64,000 nt of DNA, from NCBI GenBank assembly GCA_963975575.1, contig CAXBHL010000001.1, forward strand, positions 496,001 through 560,000, in the 5' to 3' direction. A program made the translations under genes and the position numbers. Positions 1 through 8,218 of the stretch are shown piece by piece. Numbering within the stretch: position 1 is the stretch's first letter; the number at the start of each line of letters is the position of its first letter. The notes under the pieces are model-generated. The model did no database searches. It was not told the origin of the DNA and was given only the letters and a program-made list of their open reading frames with translations. Origin of the DNA: UBA6054 sp963975575 (lineage in GTDB: Bacteria > Planctomycetota > Phycisphaerae > Phycisphaerales > UBA1924).

Positions 1-176
1 GTCTTGGGGATTGCCCCATCGGATGGGGGAACCCGGCCGGACCGTTCGGCCCGATTTGTACGAAAAGACACCCGTGGGGAAAAGTCTCGGGGGGAACACT
101 CCGATAGGTCATTTGCCTTGTTTTCGTCCGAACAGGCCGACGCCGGAGTGCGTGACCTTTCTTCTGGGGTGCTCGA
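1..176. other. upstream region with a GC hairpin
   Basis: No gene is seen in these 176 bases. Near the left edge CCCCATC and GATGGGG form a 7-bp stem (about 15-29) that could end a gene lying outside the window. The remainder is presumably the promoter and leader of the HDOD gene, but I could not find a convincing -10 or Shine-Dalgarno. Confidence 0.4.
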
Positions 177-2099
177 ATGTCGCGTTCGCTACTCGATGAC
201 GTGCTGTCGTGCCCGACGCTGCCTTCGCTGCCCGCGGTGGCGGTCGAGATCCTGGAACTGACAGGGGACCCCAACGTCCCTATGAAAAAGATCGCCCAGG
301 CGGTCCAGCGCGACCAGGCGCTCTCCGGCAAGGTGCTCAAGACGGTCAACTCGAGTTTCTACGGGCTGTCCACGCCGTGCGGGTCGATCGATCGGGCCAT
401 GGCGTTCTTGGGTCTGAACACGGTCAAATCGCTGGTGCTGGGATTCAGCCTGGTGGACGTGACCACGATGGCGGGCGCCGAGCGGTTCAATCTGATGGCG
501 CATTGGCGCCGGGCGATCACCGGCGCGGTCTCGGCCCGGCACGTGGCGGTCATGACGCATGCCGCGGACCCGGACGAGGCGTTCACGGCTGGCCTGTTCC
601 AGGACGTGGGCGCGCTGGCGTGCGTGGTGTTTCTCAAGGGTGAGTACGCCGACGCGGTGGGGGAACTCGAGCACGCCAAGTGGGAGACGGCCGAGCGCGA
701 GACGTTCGGGTTCTCGCACGCGGAGGTGGGGGAGGGGTTGTGCAGGAAGTGGAAGCTGCCGGCGCCGATCGTCGCGGCGATCGCGGGGCATCACAGCCCC
801 GGCAGGGCCGACCCGGCGCACGCGGACCTGACCCGCGTGGTGGCGCTGGGCGCGATGGTGGGCAGCGTGCTGGCCAACGAATCGCCGGTTCCCACGCTGA
901 AGCAGATCGCGGCGCGGTGCACGGAATGGTTCGGCGACGCCGCGCCGGACCCCGAGACGCTGATCGAACGTTCGAGCGAGGACGCCCGGGTCATCGCCAA
1001 GCTCTTCGCCCAGGACATCGGCCACATGCCGGACACCCGCGCGTTGCTGGCCGAGGCGCAGGAGAAGGGGCTCGAGCACCAGCTCGAGCAGCAGCGTCAC
1101 GCCGAGGAACTTGCCAAGGAAGCGACCACCGACAGGCTGACCGGGCTGGCGAACCGTCGGAGGTTCGACCTCGATCTGGAGAAGGCGTTTGCCGCCTACC
1201 AGGAGTCCGGACAGGTCATGTCGGTGATCTTCTCCGACGCGGACCGCTTCAAGAGCGTCAACGACACGCACGGGCACGCCGCGGGCGATGCCGTGCTGGT
1301 CGAACTGGCCCGGCGGATGTCCGAGACGGTGGGGGACATGGGCACGGTCGCCCGGTACGGGGGCGAAGAGATCGCGGTGATCCTGCCGGGGGTGGGCATC
1401 GATGACGCGGCGGTGCTGGGCGAGCGGATCCGGGCGGACATCGCGGCCAAGCCGTTCGACGTGTCCGGTGTCGAGTGCGACGTGGACCTGCTCAACGTGA
1501 CGGTCTCGGTGGGCGTGACCGCGACGGACGCCGATCGGGCGGGGCGGTACAGTGCGGTGAGCCAGCTGGTCAACGACGCCGACGCGTGCGTCTACGACGC
1601 CAAGCGTGCCGGGCGCAACAGGGTGTTCGTGCACCGCCCGGCGGACAGCTCGCGTCTGGGCGAGCCCGCCAAGGCCACGGGTGCCACGCCGGGGACCGTT
1701 CGGGTGCTCTTCGTCGAGGACGACCCGCTCGCGGCGACGCTCATCACGACGCTGCTCAAGCGGCAGAAGGCCGTGCAGATCGAGTGGATCGAGTCGGGCA
1801 CCCGCGCGGCCGGCGAGATCCAGCGCATGATCGACGGGGAGATCCCCGCCGCGGACGTCTTCCTGATCGATCTCAAGCTGCCCGGTTCGAGCGGCTACGA
1901 CCTGCTCAAGATGGTCCGCGCCTGCCCGCTGCTCGAGCACGCGACGGTCCTTGTGCTCAGCGGCGAGCCCGAGCCCTCCGCCCGCGGCGAGTGCATGAAG
2001 CTGGGCGCCACGGACTTCATACCCAAGCAGCAGTTCGTCGCCGACATCGGTCGCTGGGTCGGAACCATCGTCAACTGCAAGGGCAAGGCCGCGGCCTGA
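177..2099 (+). CDS. HDOD-GGDEF-receiver signalling protein
   Basis: A 640-residue cytoplasmic regulator with three modules. Residues about 12-210 form an HDOD domain (HD-related output domain) with the typical start SCPTLPSLPAVAVEIL and the VLKTVNSSFYGL segment. Residues about 320-480 form a GGDEF diguanylate cyclase with TDRLTGLANRR and the active-site motif ARYGGEEIAVILPG (GGEE variant), so cyclic-di-GMP synthesis is plausible. No RxxD inhibitory site is visible just before GGEE. Residues about 507-625 form a receiver domain with acidic pair EDD, phospho-acceptor Asp in LIDLKLPG, the LVLSGE Ser and the IPKQ Lys. The receiver sits at the C-terminus, after its output domains, which is the reverse of most response regulators. 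No cognate histidine kinase is in the window. The ATG start is chosen because the HDOD domain begins directly after it. Confidence 0.9.
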   Translation: MSRSLLDDVLSCPTLPSLPAVAVEILELTGDPNVPMKKIAQAVQRDQALSGKVLKTVNSSFYGLSTPCGSIDRAMAFLGLNTVKSLVLGFSLVDVTTMAGAERFNLMAHWRRAITGAVSARHVAVMTHAADPDEAFTAGLFQDVGALACVVFLKGEYADAVGELEHAKWETAERETFGFSHAEVGEGLCRKWKLPAPIVAAIAGHHSPGRADPAHADLTRVVALGAMVGSVLANESPVPTLKQIAARCTEWFGDAAPDPETLIERSSEDARVIAKLFAQDIGHMPDTRALLAEAQEKGLEHQLEQQRHAEELAKEATTDRLTGLANRRRFDLDLEKAFAAYQESGQVMSVIFSDADRFKSVNDTHGHAAGDAVLVELARRMSETVGDMGTVARYGGEEIAVILPGVGIDDAAVLGERIRADIAAKPFDVSGVECDVDLLNVTVSVGVTATDADRAGRYSAVSQLVNDADACVYDAKRAGRNRVFVHRPADSSRLGEPAKATGATPGTVRVLFVEDDPLAATLITTLLKRQKAVQIEWIESGTRAAGEIQRMIDGEIPAADVFLIDLKLPGSSGYDLLKMVRACPLLEHATVLVLSGEPEPSARGECMKLGATDFIPKQQFVADIGRWVGTIVNCKGKAAA

Positions 2100-5078
2100 T
2101 CAGAAGTCCAGCGGCGCCCGCCACACGGCGGCGAGTTCCTCCACGCCCTCGTCCACTTCACCCCAGCTCAGACGCCCCGAGTCCGTCAGCGTCCCCAGCA
2201 CCACGCAGCCCGCGGTGTCGAAGCGGTGCGCGGCCGCCGGGTCGCGCAGCTCGAGCACGTACCTCGACGGGCCCTCGGCGAACGCCAGCATCGCGTCGAG
2301 CGGGATGGTCCCCTGGAAACCGATCGGGCGTTCCGGGGTCGAGCCCGCGATGAGCATCTCCGCCACGGCCGTCAGCGTGCCGCCGTCCGAGACGTCGTGG
2401 GCGCTGCGGACCACGCCGGCCCGGATCGCGTCGGCCACGACGCGGGCGGTGCGCGGGCCGGCCTCGAGATCCACCCGCGCGGCTGCACCCGCGCCCGACG
2501 CGAACAGGCGATCGTGGTGCGATCCGGCCAGACTGTCGCAGGGCGGGCCGACGAGGATCAGGGTGTTGCCGGCCGCCTTGGCGTCCATCGTCACCGCGCG
2601 GTTCAGATCCGGCACGACGCCGATGCCGGAGATCAGCAGCGTGGGCGGGATCTCGATGGTCCGGCCGTCCTCGGTGGTGAACTGGTTGTTCAGGCTGTCC
2701 TTGCCCGACACGAACGGCGTGCGGTAGGCCTTGGCCCCGTCGTAGCACGCCTCGGCGGCCCGGACGAGCGAGCCGAGATTCTCCGGCTTCTTGCAGGACG
2801 GCCAGCAGAAGTTGTCGAGGATGGCGATGCGGTCGGGGTCGGCGCCGGCGCAGACGAGGTTGCGGACGCACTCGTCGATGGCGGCCAGGGTCATCTGGTA
2901 CGGATCGGCCTCGAGCCCGGTGGACAGGCCGCAGGCGATGGCCAGGCCCCGGCCGGTGCCGGGCACGGGCTCGATCACCGCGGCGTCGGACGGCCCGCGG
3001 CCCGCGGGGCCGGTCAGCGGCTTGGAGACGGTGTTGCCCTGCACTTCGTGGTCGTACTGGTTGATGATCCAGTGCTTGCTGGCGATGTTAGGGTGGGCGA
3101 GGAGGGCAAGAAGAGACGAAGAGACGGAGTTCCGGAGAGACGGAGTGTGGGAGCTGGAGGACGCAGCGGCCGGAGTTTTCACTTCGTGTCTGCGTCTCTT
3201 CGTCTCTCCGTCTCTCGGCCCGCTCCAGCGGGCCTCCCGCGTCGGCATGGGGATGCCGTCGTGGAGGAACGCCATCGGCAGGCGACCGACCTCGGTGCCC
3301 TGGTAGGTCAGGATCAGGTCGCGCCCGGGCGTGCCGAAGGTGCCCAGCACCGCCAGTTCCACATGCTCTTCGTCGCAGATGGCCTGCAGGGCGGCCAGAT
3401 TGGACCCGGGAACCGCCAGCACCATGCGTTCCTGGGCCTCTGAGATCCAGATCTCGGTGTAGGAAAGGCCGTCGTACTTGAGCGGGGCGTTCTCGAGCAG
3501 CACGGTGGCCCCGAGTTTCTCGCCCATCTCGCCGACGGCCGACGAGAAACCGCCCGCCCCGCAGTCGGTGATGGCCGAGAACAGCGGGCGCTCGCCCGCG
3601 TCACGGGCGCGGAGGATCGCATCGAGGACGCGCTTTTCTTCGATGGCGTTGCCGATCTGGACGGCGTGGCTGAACTCGTCGGCGTGGGTGTCGGTCAGCT
3701 CGGCACTGGAGAAGGTCGCGCCGTGGATGCCGTCGCGCCCGGTGCGCCCGCCGAGGGCGACGATCAGGTCGCCGGGCTTCGCGTCGCCGGCGATCCGGTC
3801 CCGCGGCATCACGCCCACGCACCCCGCGAAGACCAGCGGGTTGCCGACGTGCCGGTCATCGAACCACACCGCCCCATTGACGGTGGGGATGCCCATGCGG
3901 TTGCCGTAGTCGCGGACGCCAGCGACGACCTCGGTCAGCACCCTTCCCGGGGGCAGGCAGCCGGCGGGGATGTTCGTCATGCCGGGGTGGGCCACGCAGA
4001 AGGTGTCGGTGTTGGCGATCGGCTTGGCGGCCAGGCCGGTGCCGATGACGTCGCGGATGCAGCCGCCGATGCCGGTGGCGGCCCCGCCGTAGGGCTCGAT
4101 GGCGGATGGGTGGTTGTGGGTCTCGACCTTGATGCACACGGCGTGGTCGTCGTCGAAGGCGATGATGCCCGCGTTGTCCACGAAGACCGAGAGCGTCCAG
4201 TCCACGCCCTCCTCGATCAGCTCGAAGGTGGCGGCGGCCACGGACGACTTGAGCAGGTTGTGGATCGTCACGCTGCCGTCGGCGTGGGCCTCGTGGCCCG
4301 GGCGGCCAAGACGCTTGACAGGGTCGTTGGGATCGTCGGAGGTGTAGTTGATGGTCGCCTTGAGGGTCTTGTGCACGCAGTGCTCGGACCAGGTCTGGGC
4401 CAGTGTCTCCAGCTCGATGTCGGTCGGCTCGCGCCCAAGGGTGCGGTATTCGTCGCGGATGGCCCGCATCTCGTTGAGATCGAGGAAGAGGTGGGCGTCG
4501 CGGCTGAGCTTTTCGAGGGCGGCGTCGTCGAGGTCCCGGATGGCGATGTGGCCGACCTTGAGTTCGTAGGCGTGGCCGCGGGGCAGTTCCCCGGGGTGGT
4601 AGGGGGCGGTGTGGACACCGGTGATCACGGGGTTGGCCAAGAGTTTCTGGGCGATGACGCGGGCCTGATCGGCGGAGACGCCCTCGATGTCGTAGCGCCA
4701 GCCGGTGGAAACGCGGCAGTCCGCACCGGTCAGCTCGGTGATCGCGTCGCGGACGGTCTGGGCGGGCGGGTCCATCACGCCGGGCAGCGGATGGACCTCG
4801 ACGAGCACGCCGCGGGCGGGAGCCGAGCCGATCTCGGCGGTCTCGGTGACGGGGTTTGCCAGCAGGGCGTGGGTGACGCGGGCGAGCTGGTCGTCGTCGA
4901 GGGCGGCCTCAATCAGGTACACACGGGCCGAGCGGGCGGCCGGCGCGTGCAGGCCGGCCTGGCGGGCGTGGGCCGCGAGATCGTCGCCCCGCGGGTCGCC
5001 GGCGTTGGGCTTGGGGCGGACCTCGATGCGGTGGACTCGGCTCGTTGGGGCGGCGGTGTGGGCGGCGGCGGTCGGCAT
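2100..5078 (-). CDS. purL: phosphoribosylformylglycinamidine synthase (PurSL-type fusion)
   Basis: This enzyme makes FGAM from FGAR, ATP and glutamine-derived ammonia in purine synthesis. The 992-residue protein begins with two tandem PurS-like segments (about 15-85 and 88-165), then the lead region LETLAQTWSEHC and the ATP-site segment KVETHNHPSAIEPYGGAATG, and a second synthase half after VQGNTVSKPLTGPAGRGPSDA. There is no C-terminal glutaminase, so a separate PurQ must exist elsewhere. The linker at residues about 613-657 carries an odd Ser/Arg-rich insert encoded by a palindromic repeat (see separate entry). The open frame extends upstream to 5738, but the start at 5078 is favoured because a TACGAT box lies 5 bases before this ATG and the upstream part overlaps rnhA. 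It is divergent from rnhA. Confidence 0.93.
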   Translation of the reverse strand: MPTAAAHTAAPTSRVHRIEVRPKPNAGDPRGDDLAAHARQAGLHAPAARSARVYLIEAALDDDQLARVTHALLANPVTETAEIGSAPARGVLVEVHPLPGVMDPPAQTVRDAITELTGADCRVSTGWRYDIEGVSADQARVIAQKLLANPVITGVHTAPYHPGELPRGHAYELKVGHIAIRDLDDAALEKLSRDAHLFLDLNEMRAIRDEYRTLGREPTDIELETLAQTWSEHCVHKTLKATINYTSDDPNDPVKRLGRPGHEAHADGSVTIHNLLKSSVAAATFELIEEGVDWTLSVFVDNAGIIAFDDDHAVCIKVETHNHPSAIEPYGGAATGIGGCIRDVIGTGLAAKPIANTDTFCVAHPGMTNIPAGCLPPGRVLTEVVAGVRDYGNRMGIPTVNGAVWFDDRHVGNPLVFAGCVGVMPRDRIAGDAKPGDLIVALGGRTGRDGIHGATFSSAELTDTHADEFSHAVQIGNAIEEKRVLDAILRARDAGERPLFSAITDCGAGGFSSAVGEMGEKLGATVLLENAPLKYDGLSYTEIWISEAQERMVLAVPGSNLAALQAICDEEHVELAVLGTFGTPGRDLILTYQGTEVGRLPMAFLHDGIPMPTREARWSGPRDGETKRRRHEVKTPAAASSSSHTPSLRNSVSSSLLALLAHPNIASKHWIINQYDHEVQGNTVSKPLTGPAGRGPSDAAVIEPVPGTGRGLAIACGLSTGLEADPYQMTLAAIDECVRNLVCAGADPDRIAILDNFCWPSCKKPENLGSLVRAAEACYDGAKAYRTPFVSGKDSLNNQFTTEDGRTIEIPPTLLISGIGVVPDLNRAVTMDAKAAGNTLILVGPPCDSLAGSHHDRLFASGAGAAARVDLEAGPRTARVVADAIRAGVVRSAHDVSDGGTLTAVAEMLIAGSTPERPIGFQGTIPLDAMLAFAEGPSRYVLELRDPAAAHRFDTAGCVVLGTLTDSGRLSWGEVDEGVEELAAVWRAPLDF
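3110..3234. repeat. palindromic 8-bp-periodic insert inside purL
   Basis: On the + strand 3110-3149 reads as 8-base units (GAAGAGAC, GAAGAGAC, GGAGTTCC, GGAGAGAC, GGAGTGTG). At 3193-3216 the inverse appears as CGTCTCTT, CGTCTCTC, CGTCTCTC, so the two arms are inverted copies of a GAGACGNA-type repeat around a spacer of about 45 bases. Directly after it GGCCCGCT-CC-AGCGGGCC (3217-3234) forms a perfect 8-bp hairpin. The reading frame of purL stays open through all of it and homologous PurL sequence resumes at LLALLAHPNIASK on one side and ends at MAFLHDGIPMPTREARW on the other. The insert therefore sits in the variable linker between the two synthase halves. Confidence 0.8.
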
Positions 5079-5083
5079 GGGCG

Positions 5084-5089
5084 ATCGTA
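5084..5089 (-). promoter_or_regulatory. -10-like TACGAT for purL, leaderless spacing
   Basis: Read on the minus strand, TACGAT ends 5 bases before the purL ATG. At normal -10 to +1 spacing transcription would begin at the start codon itself. No Shine-Dalgarno is present and no -35 consensus is evident. Confidence 0.6.
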
Positions 5090-5115
5090 GGTCCGAGAGC
5101 GCCGAATGGCCGGGG

Positions 5116-5121
5116 TACGAT
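5116..5121 (+). promoter_or_regulatory. -10-like TACGAT for rnhA, leaderless spacing
   Basis: TACGAT ends 5 bases before the GTG at 5127. It is the same hexamer and spacing as the divergent purL promoter 32 bases away. It lies downstream of the alternative ATG at 5106, which argues against that start. Confidence 0.6.
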
Positions 5122-5126
5122 GGGGC

Positions 5127-5612
5127 GTGACAGACCCCAAGACCCCCGCCGATCGGCCCACAATCCGTCCCCACGTCGAGCTGTACACGGACGGCGCCTG
5201 CTCGGGCAACCCCGGGCCGGGCGGCTGGGGCTTTCTGATGCGTCACCCCAAGACCGGCAAATCGGTGGAGCGGTCCGGCGGCGAGGCGCGAACGACCAAC
5301 AACCGCATGGAACTCACGGCGGTGATCGAGGGCCTCGCGTCGCTGACCCGCCCGAGCGTGGTGGACCTGTACTCGGACTCGCAGTACGTGCTCAACGGGC
5401 TGAAGGAATGGATGGCCGGCTGGAAGAAGCGCGGCTGGAAGACGGCGTCCAAGGCCCCGGTCAAGAACGTGGACCTGTGGCAGCGGCTCGATGAACTCAA
5501 GGGCGCGCACGAGATCCGTTTCCACTGGGTCCGCGGGCACGACGGGCACGCGGAGAACGAGCTGGTCGACAAGCTCGCGGTGGCGGCCCGGGACCGGGCG
5601 GCGGGGGCCTGA
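5127..5612 (+). CDS. rnhA: ribonuclease HI
   Basis: RNase HI degrades the RNA strand of RNA-DNA hybrids in the cytoplasm. The 161-residue protein has the family signature: YTDGACSGNPGPGGWG with the first catalytic Asp, the Glu in NNRMELTAVIEGL, the Asp in YSDSQYVLNGLKEW and the WVRGHDGHAENELVD segment with the His loop and last Asp. The size matches the usual single-domain enzyme. An ATG at 5106 gives 7 more residues, but I prefer GTG 5127, which lies 5 bases after a TACGAT box and continues directly with TDPKTPADR. It is divergent from purL with 48 bases between the start codons. Confidence 0.93.
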   Translation: MTDPKTPADRPTIRPHVELYTDGACSGNPGPGGWGFLMRHPKTGKSVERSGGEARTTNNRMELTAVIEGLASLTRPSVVDLYSDSQYVLNGLKEWMAGWKKRGWKTASKAPVKNVDLWQRLDELKGAHEIRFHWVRGHDGHAENELVDKLAVAARDRAAGA

Positions 5613-5843
5613 GCCCGCTCCGCGCGGGGATCGCGTTCGGGGCACGCCGGTCCGAGAACGGTGTCGCCGTTGGGTCTGTGCGGCCTGGGAGGACCGGGTT
5701 GGGTCTGTCACGCCCCGGGGGCGGGCGGCGGGGGGCATCGAATCGGATGTCTCGGAAAGGCCGGTGAATCCGGGGGATCACCGGGCCGATGTTCCTGCCG
5801 AGCGCCCGCGTCAACGGGCGCGCCCCGAGCGAGGAGACGCCCC
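5613..5843 (+). other. structured leader upstream of pilT
   Basis: There is no gene in this 231-base gap. Three inverted repeats are visible: a weak CCCGC/GCGGG hairpin just after the rnhA stop, CCGGTGA/TCACCGG at 5761-5784, and GCGCCCG/CGGGCGC at 5802-5821. The last ends 10 bases before the GAGGAG Shine-Dalgarno (5831-5836) of pilT. It could influence translation of the pilus operon. I could not match it to a known riboswitch. Confidence 0.45.
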
Positions 5844-6899
5844 GTGAATCTCGACACGATCCTGCGCCAAGCCCACGAGTCCGACGCCTCCGACGTGCAC
5901 ATCGTCGCCGGGGAGCCCCCGACCGCCCGCATCCATCAGGTGATGACACCGCTCGGGGACGAGCCGATGTCGCCCGAGGTGGTGATGAAGATGTTCGAGG
6001 AGATGTCCAACCGCGAGGTGCGCGAGATGTTCGCGCAGACCAAGGACGCGGACTTCTCCTACCAGGTCCAGGGCCTGGCCCGCTACCGCGTCAACGCCCA
6101 CATGCAGAAGGGCGTCGTCGGCCTGGCGATGCGTGCCATCAAGACCAAGGTCCCGCCGCTGGCGGCGCTGAACCTGCCCGAGGTGATCGCCCGGCTGACC
6201 TACCTCCCGCGCGGGCTGGTGCTCGTCACCGGCGACACCGGCTCGGGCAAGTCGACCACGCTGGCCGCCATGATCCAGGCGATGAACCAGCGCTACCGCA
6301 AGCACATCATCACGCTCGAGGATCCGGTCGAGTACCTGTTCCAGAGCGAGAAGTGCCTGATCGAGCAGCGCGAGCTGGGCCGCGACATGATCAGCTTCGC
6401 GTCGGGCCTCAAGCACGCCCTGCGTCAGGACCCGGACATTATCCTCGTCGGCGAGATGCGCGACCTGGAGACCAGCTCGCTGGCCATCTCGGCGGCCGAG
6501 ACGGGCCATCTGGTGCTCTCCACCCTGCACACGGTCAACGCGTCGCAGACGGTGTCGCGAATCATCGACATGTACCCCAGCGGTCAGCAGAACCAGATCC
6601 GCTCGATGCTGTCCACCACGCTGCAGGCCGTGATGTCGCAGACGCTGTTCACCCGGGCGGACAAGCCGGGCATGGTGCCCGCGGTGGAGGTGTTGCTGTG
6701 CACGCCCGCCGTGCGAAACCTCATCCGCGAAAACAAGGTGTACGAGATCCCCAACGTGATCGAGACCTCGCGTCAGATCGGCATGACGAGCCTGGACGCG
6801 TCGATCGCGGAGCTGTACTTCAACGGGACGATCACGAAAGAGGACGCCATCGCGCAGGCGGTGCACCCGGACAAGCTGGAGCGTCAGCTGGTCGCGTGA
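5844..6899 (+). CDS. pilT: type IV pilus retraction ATPase PilT
   Basis: A hexameric cytoplasmic ATPase that powers pilus disassembly and retraction. The 351-residue protein shows the N-terminal PAS-like part with SDASDVHIVAGEPP, Walker A GDTGSGKSTT (about 135-144), the Asp box ITLEDPVEYL, Walker B DIILVGEMRDLET and the His box ETGHLVLSTLHT. AIRNLIRE, a PilT hallmark, is present as AVRNLIRE near residue 290. Length fits the family. The GTG start has GAGGAG seven bases upstream. It heads an operon with pilC and three pilin-like genes. No PilB assembly ATPase is nearby, so either it is elsewhere or this ATPase serves a pseudopilus. Confidence 0.95.
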   Translation: MNLDTILRQAHESDASDVHIVAGEPPTARIHQVMTPLGDEPMSPEVVMKMFEEMSNREVREMFAQTKDADFSYQVQGLARYRVNAHMQKGVVGLAMRAIKTKVPPLAALNLPEVIARLTYLPRGLVLVTGDTGSGKSTTLAAMIQAMNQRYRKHIITLEDPVEYLFQSEKCLIEQRELGRDMISFASGLKHALRQDPDIILVGEMRDLETSSLAISAAETGHLVLSTLHTVNASQTVSRIIDMYPSGQQNQIRSMLSTTLQAVMSQTLFTRADKPGMVPAVEVLLCTPAVRNLIRENKVYEIPNVIETSRQIGMTSLDASIAELYFNGTITKEDAIAQAVHPDKLERQLVA

Positions 6900-6934
6900 G
6901 CGTGTCGGTGGGCTAAGAGAGGTCGGAGGCGAGC

Positions 6935-8161
6935 ATGCCGAACTATCGGTTCCAGGTGCGGGCGCAGGACGGTCAGTTGCGCGGCGGCACGATGCAGGCG
7001 GACAACGCCGGCGCGGCCGCGGCGATCCTGCGCAACCAGGGCGTGCACGTCCTTTCCATCGATTCGATGAAGGGCGGCACCTCCGCCGGCGGTCTCGGCG
7101 AGACGCTCAAGCGTCTCAACGCCAGCAAGCCCAACCAGAAGCACGTGCTCGATTTCACCACGCAGCTGGCCGTCATGATCCGGGCCGGCATCAACCTGCG
7201 TTCGGCCCTGGACGGCATCGCCGACCAGACCGTCCACGCCGGCTTCAAGCGCATCATCGTGGAGATCAAGCAGGACGTCGAGTCCGGCAAGCAGTTCTCC
7301 GAGGCGCTGTCCAAGCACCCCAAGCTCTTCGGGCCGCTCTACATCAACATGGTGCGGGCGTCCGAGATGTCCGGCTCGTTCTCCGAGATGCTCGAGCGGA
7401 TCGCCGGGTACATCCGCCAGGAGCTCGAGACCCGCAAGATGGTCATCGGCGCATCGATCTACCCGGCGATCATCGGCCTGCTGGCCGTGTCGGTGACGAT
7501 CTTCCTGCTGACCTTCGTGCTCCCCAAGTTTTACACGGTCTTCGAGGGCAAGGAGGACGTGCTGCCCTGGGCCACGAACTTCCTCATGGGCCTGTCCAAC
7601 GGCATGATCGCCTACTGGCCGTTCATCCTCGGCGGCGTGGTGATGATCGGCGGCGGCCTGTTCGCCGCCACAAGGACCGAGCTCGGCTCGTTCTGGGTGG
7701 ACAAGCTCAAGCTGTCCGTTCCGATCGTCAAGGGCATGTTCCGTTCGCTGTACATCTCCCGCTCCCTGCAGACGATGGGCCAGCTGGTCAACGCCGGCGT
7801 GCCCATGCTCGACGTGCTGACCATCACGGGCGACATTTCCGGCAACAAGCTCTATGAGGTGCTCTGGCGCCGTGTGCACGGCTCGGTCAAGCAGGGCAAG
7901 AAGATCGCCGCGCCGCTCCAGGAAACGAGCCTGCTGCCCCGCGCGGTGGTCCAGATGATCGGCGCTGGCGAGGAGTCCGGTAAGCTCGGCGAGGTGCTCG
8001 ATCAGATCTCGGACTTCTACGCCAGGCAGCTCCGCGACCAGATCAAGACGGTTACCGGAATGATCGAGCCCATCATGATCATCGTGATGGGTTCAATCGT
8101 CGGCTTCATCGCCATGGCGATCATCCTGCCCATCTTCAAGATGAGCCAGATCGTTTCGTAA
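6935..8161 (+). CDS. pilC: type IV pilus / type II secretion inner-membrane protein PilC (GspF family)
   Basis: A polytopic inner-membrane platform protein that couples the ATPase to pilin assembly. The 408 residues contain two repeated T2SSF domains: the first about 70-190 (DFTTQLAVMIRAGINLRSAL), the second about 275-400 (ISRSLQTMGQLVNAGVPML), each followed by membrane segments, for example LLAVSVTIFLLTFVLP and PIMIIVMGSIVGFIAMAIILP near the end. The family's GEESGKLGEVL motif is present around residue 350. It starts 35 bases after pilT with a GAGG-type ribosome site. It is clearly part of the pilus operon. Confidence 0.93.
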   Translation: MPNYRFQVRAQDGQLRGGTMQADNAGAAAAILRNQGVHVLSIDSMKGGTSAGGLGETLKRLNASKPNQKHVLDFTTQLAVMIRAGINLRSALDGIADQTVHAGFKRIIVEIKQDVESGKQFSEALSKHPKLFGPLYINMVRASEMSGSFSEMLERIAGYIRQELETRKMVIGASIYPAIIGLLAVSVTIFLLTFVLPKFYTVFEGKEDVLPWATNFLMGLSNGMIAYWPFILGGVVMIGGGLFAATRTELGSFWVDKLKLSVPIVKGMFRSLYISRSLQTMGQLVNAGVPMLDVLTITGDISGNKLYEVLWRRVHGSVKQGKKIAAPLQETSLLPRAVVQMIGAGEESGKLGEVLDQISDFYARQLRDQIKTVTGMIEPIMIIVMGSIVGFIAMAIILPIFKMSQIVS

Positions 8162-8218
8162 TAGATGCTTGAGACCGGGCCCGCACCCCGGAACCGGCGC
8201 GGGCATGAGGAGAACGCC

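Noticed and set aside
189..1940. A 583-codon minus-strand frame opposite the HDOD gene
   Set aside because: Arg/Val/His-rich antisense frame without domains.
3100..3240. Sequencing or assembly error in purL
   Set aside because: The reading frame stays open across the region and homologous sequence resumes on both sides, so it looks like a true insertion.
5079..5738. N-terminal extension of PurL
   Set aside because: It is antisense to rnhA, has no PurL similarity and lies upstream of the predicted promoter.
5613..5843. GEMM-type c-di-GMP riboswitch upstream of pilT
   Set aside because: Hairpins are present but the conserved GEMM core and tetraloop-receptor pattern are not seen.
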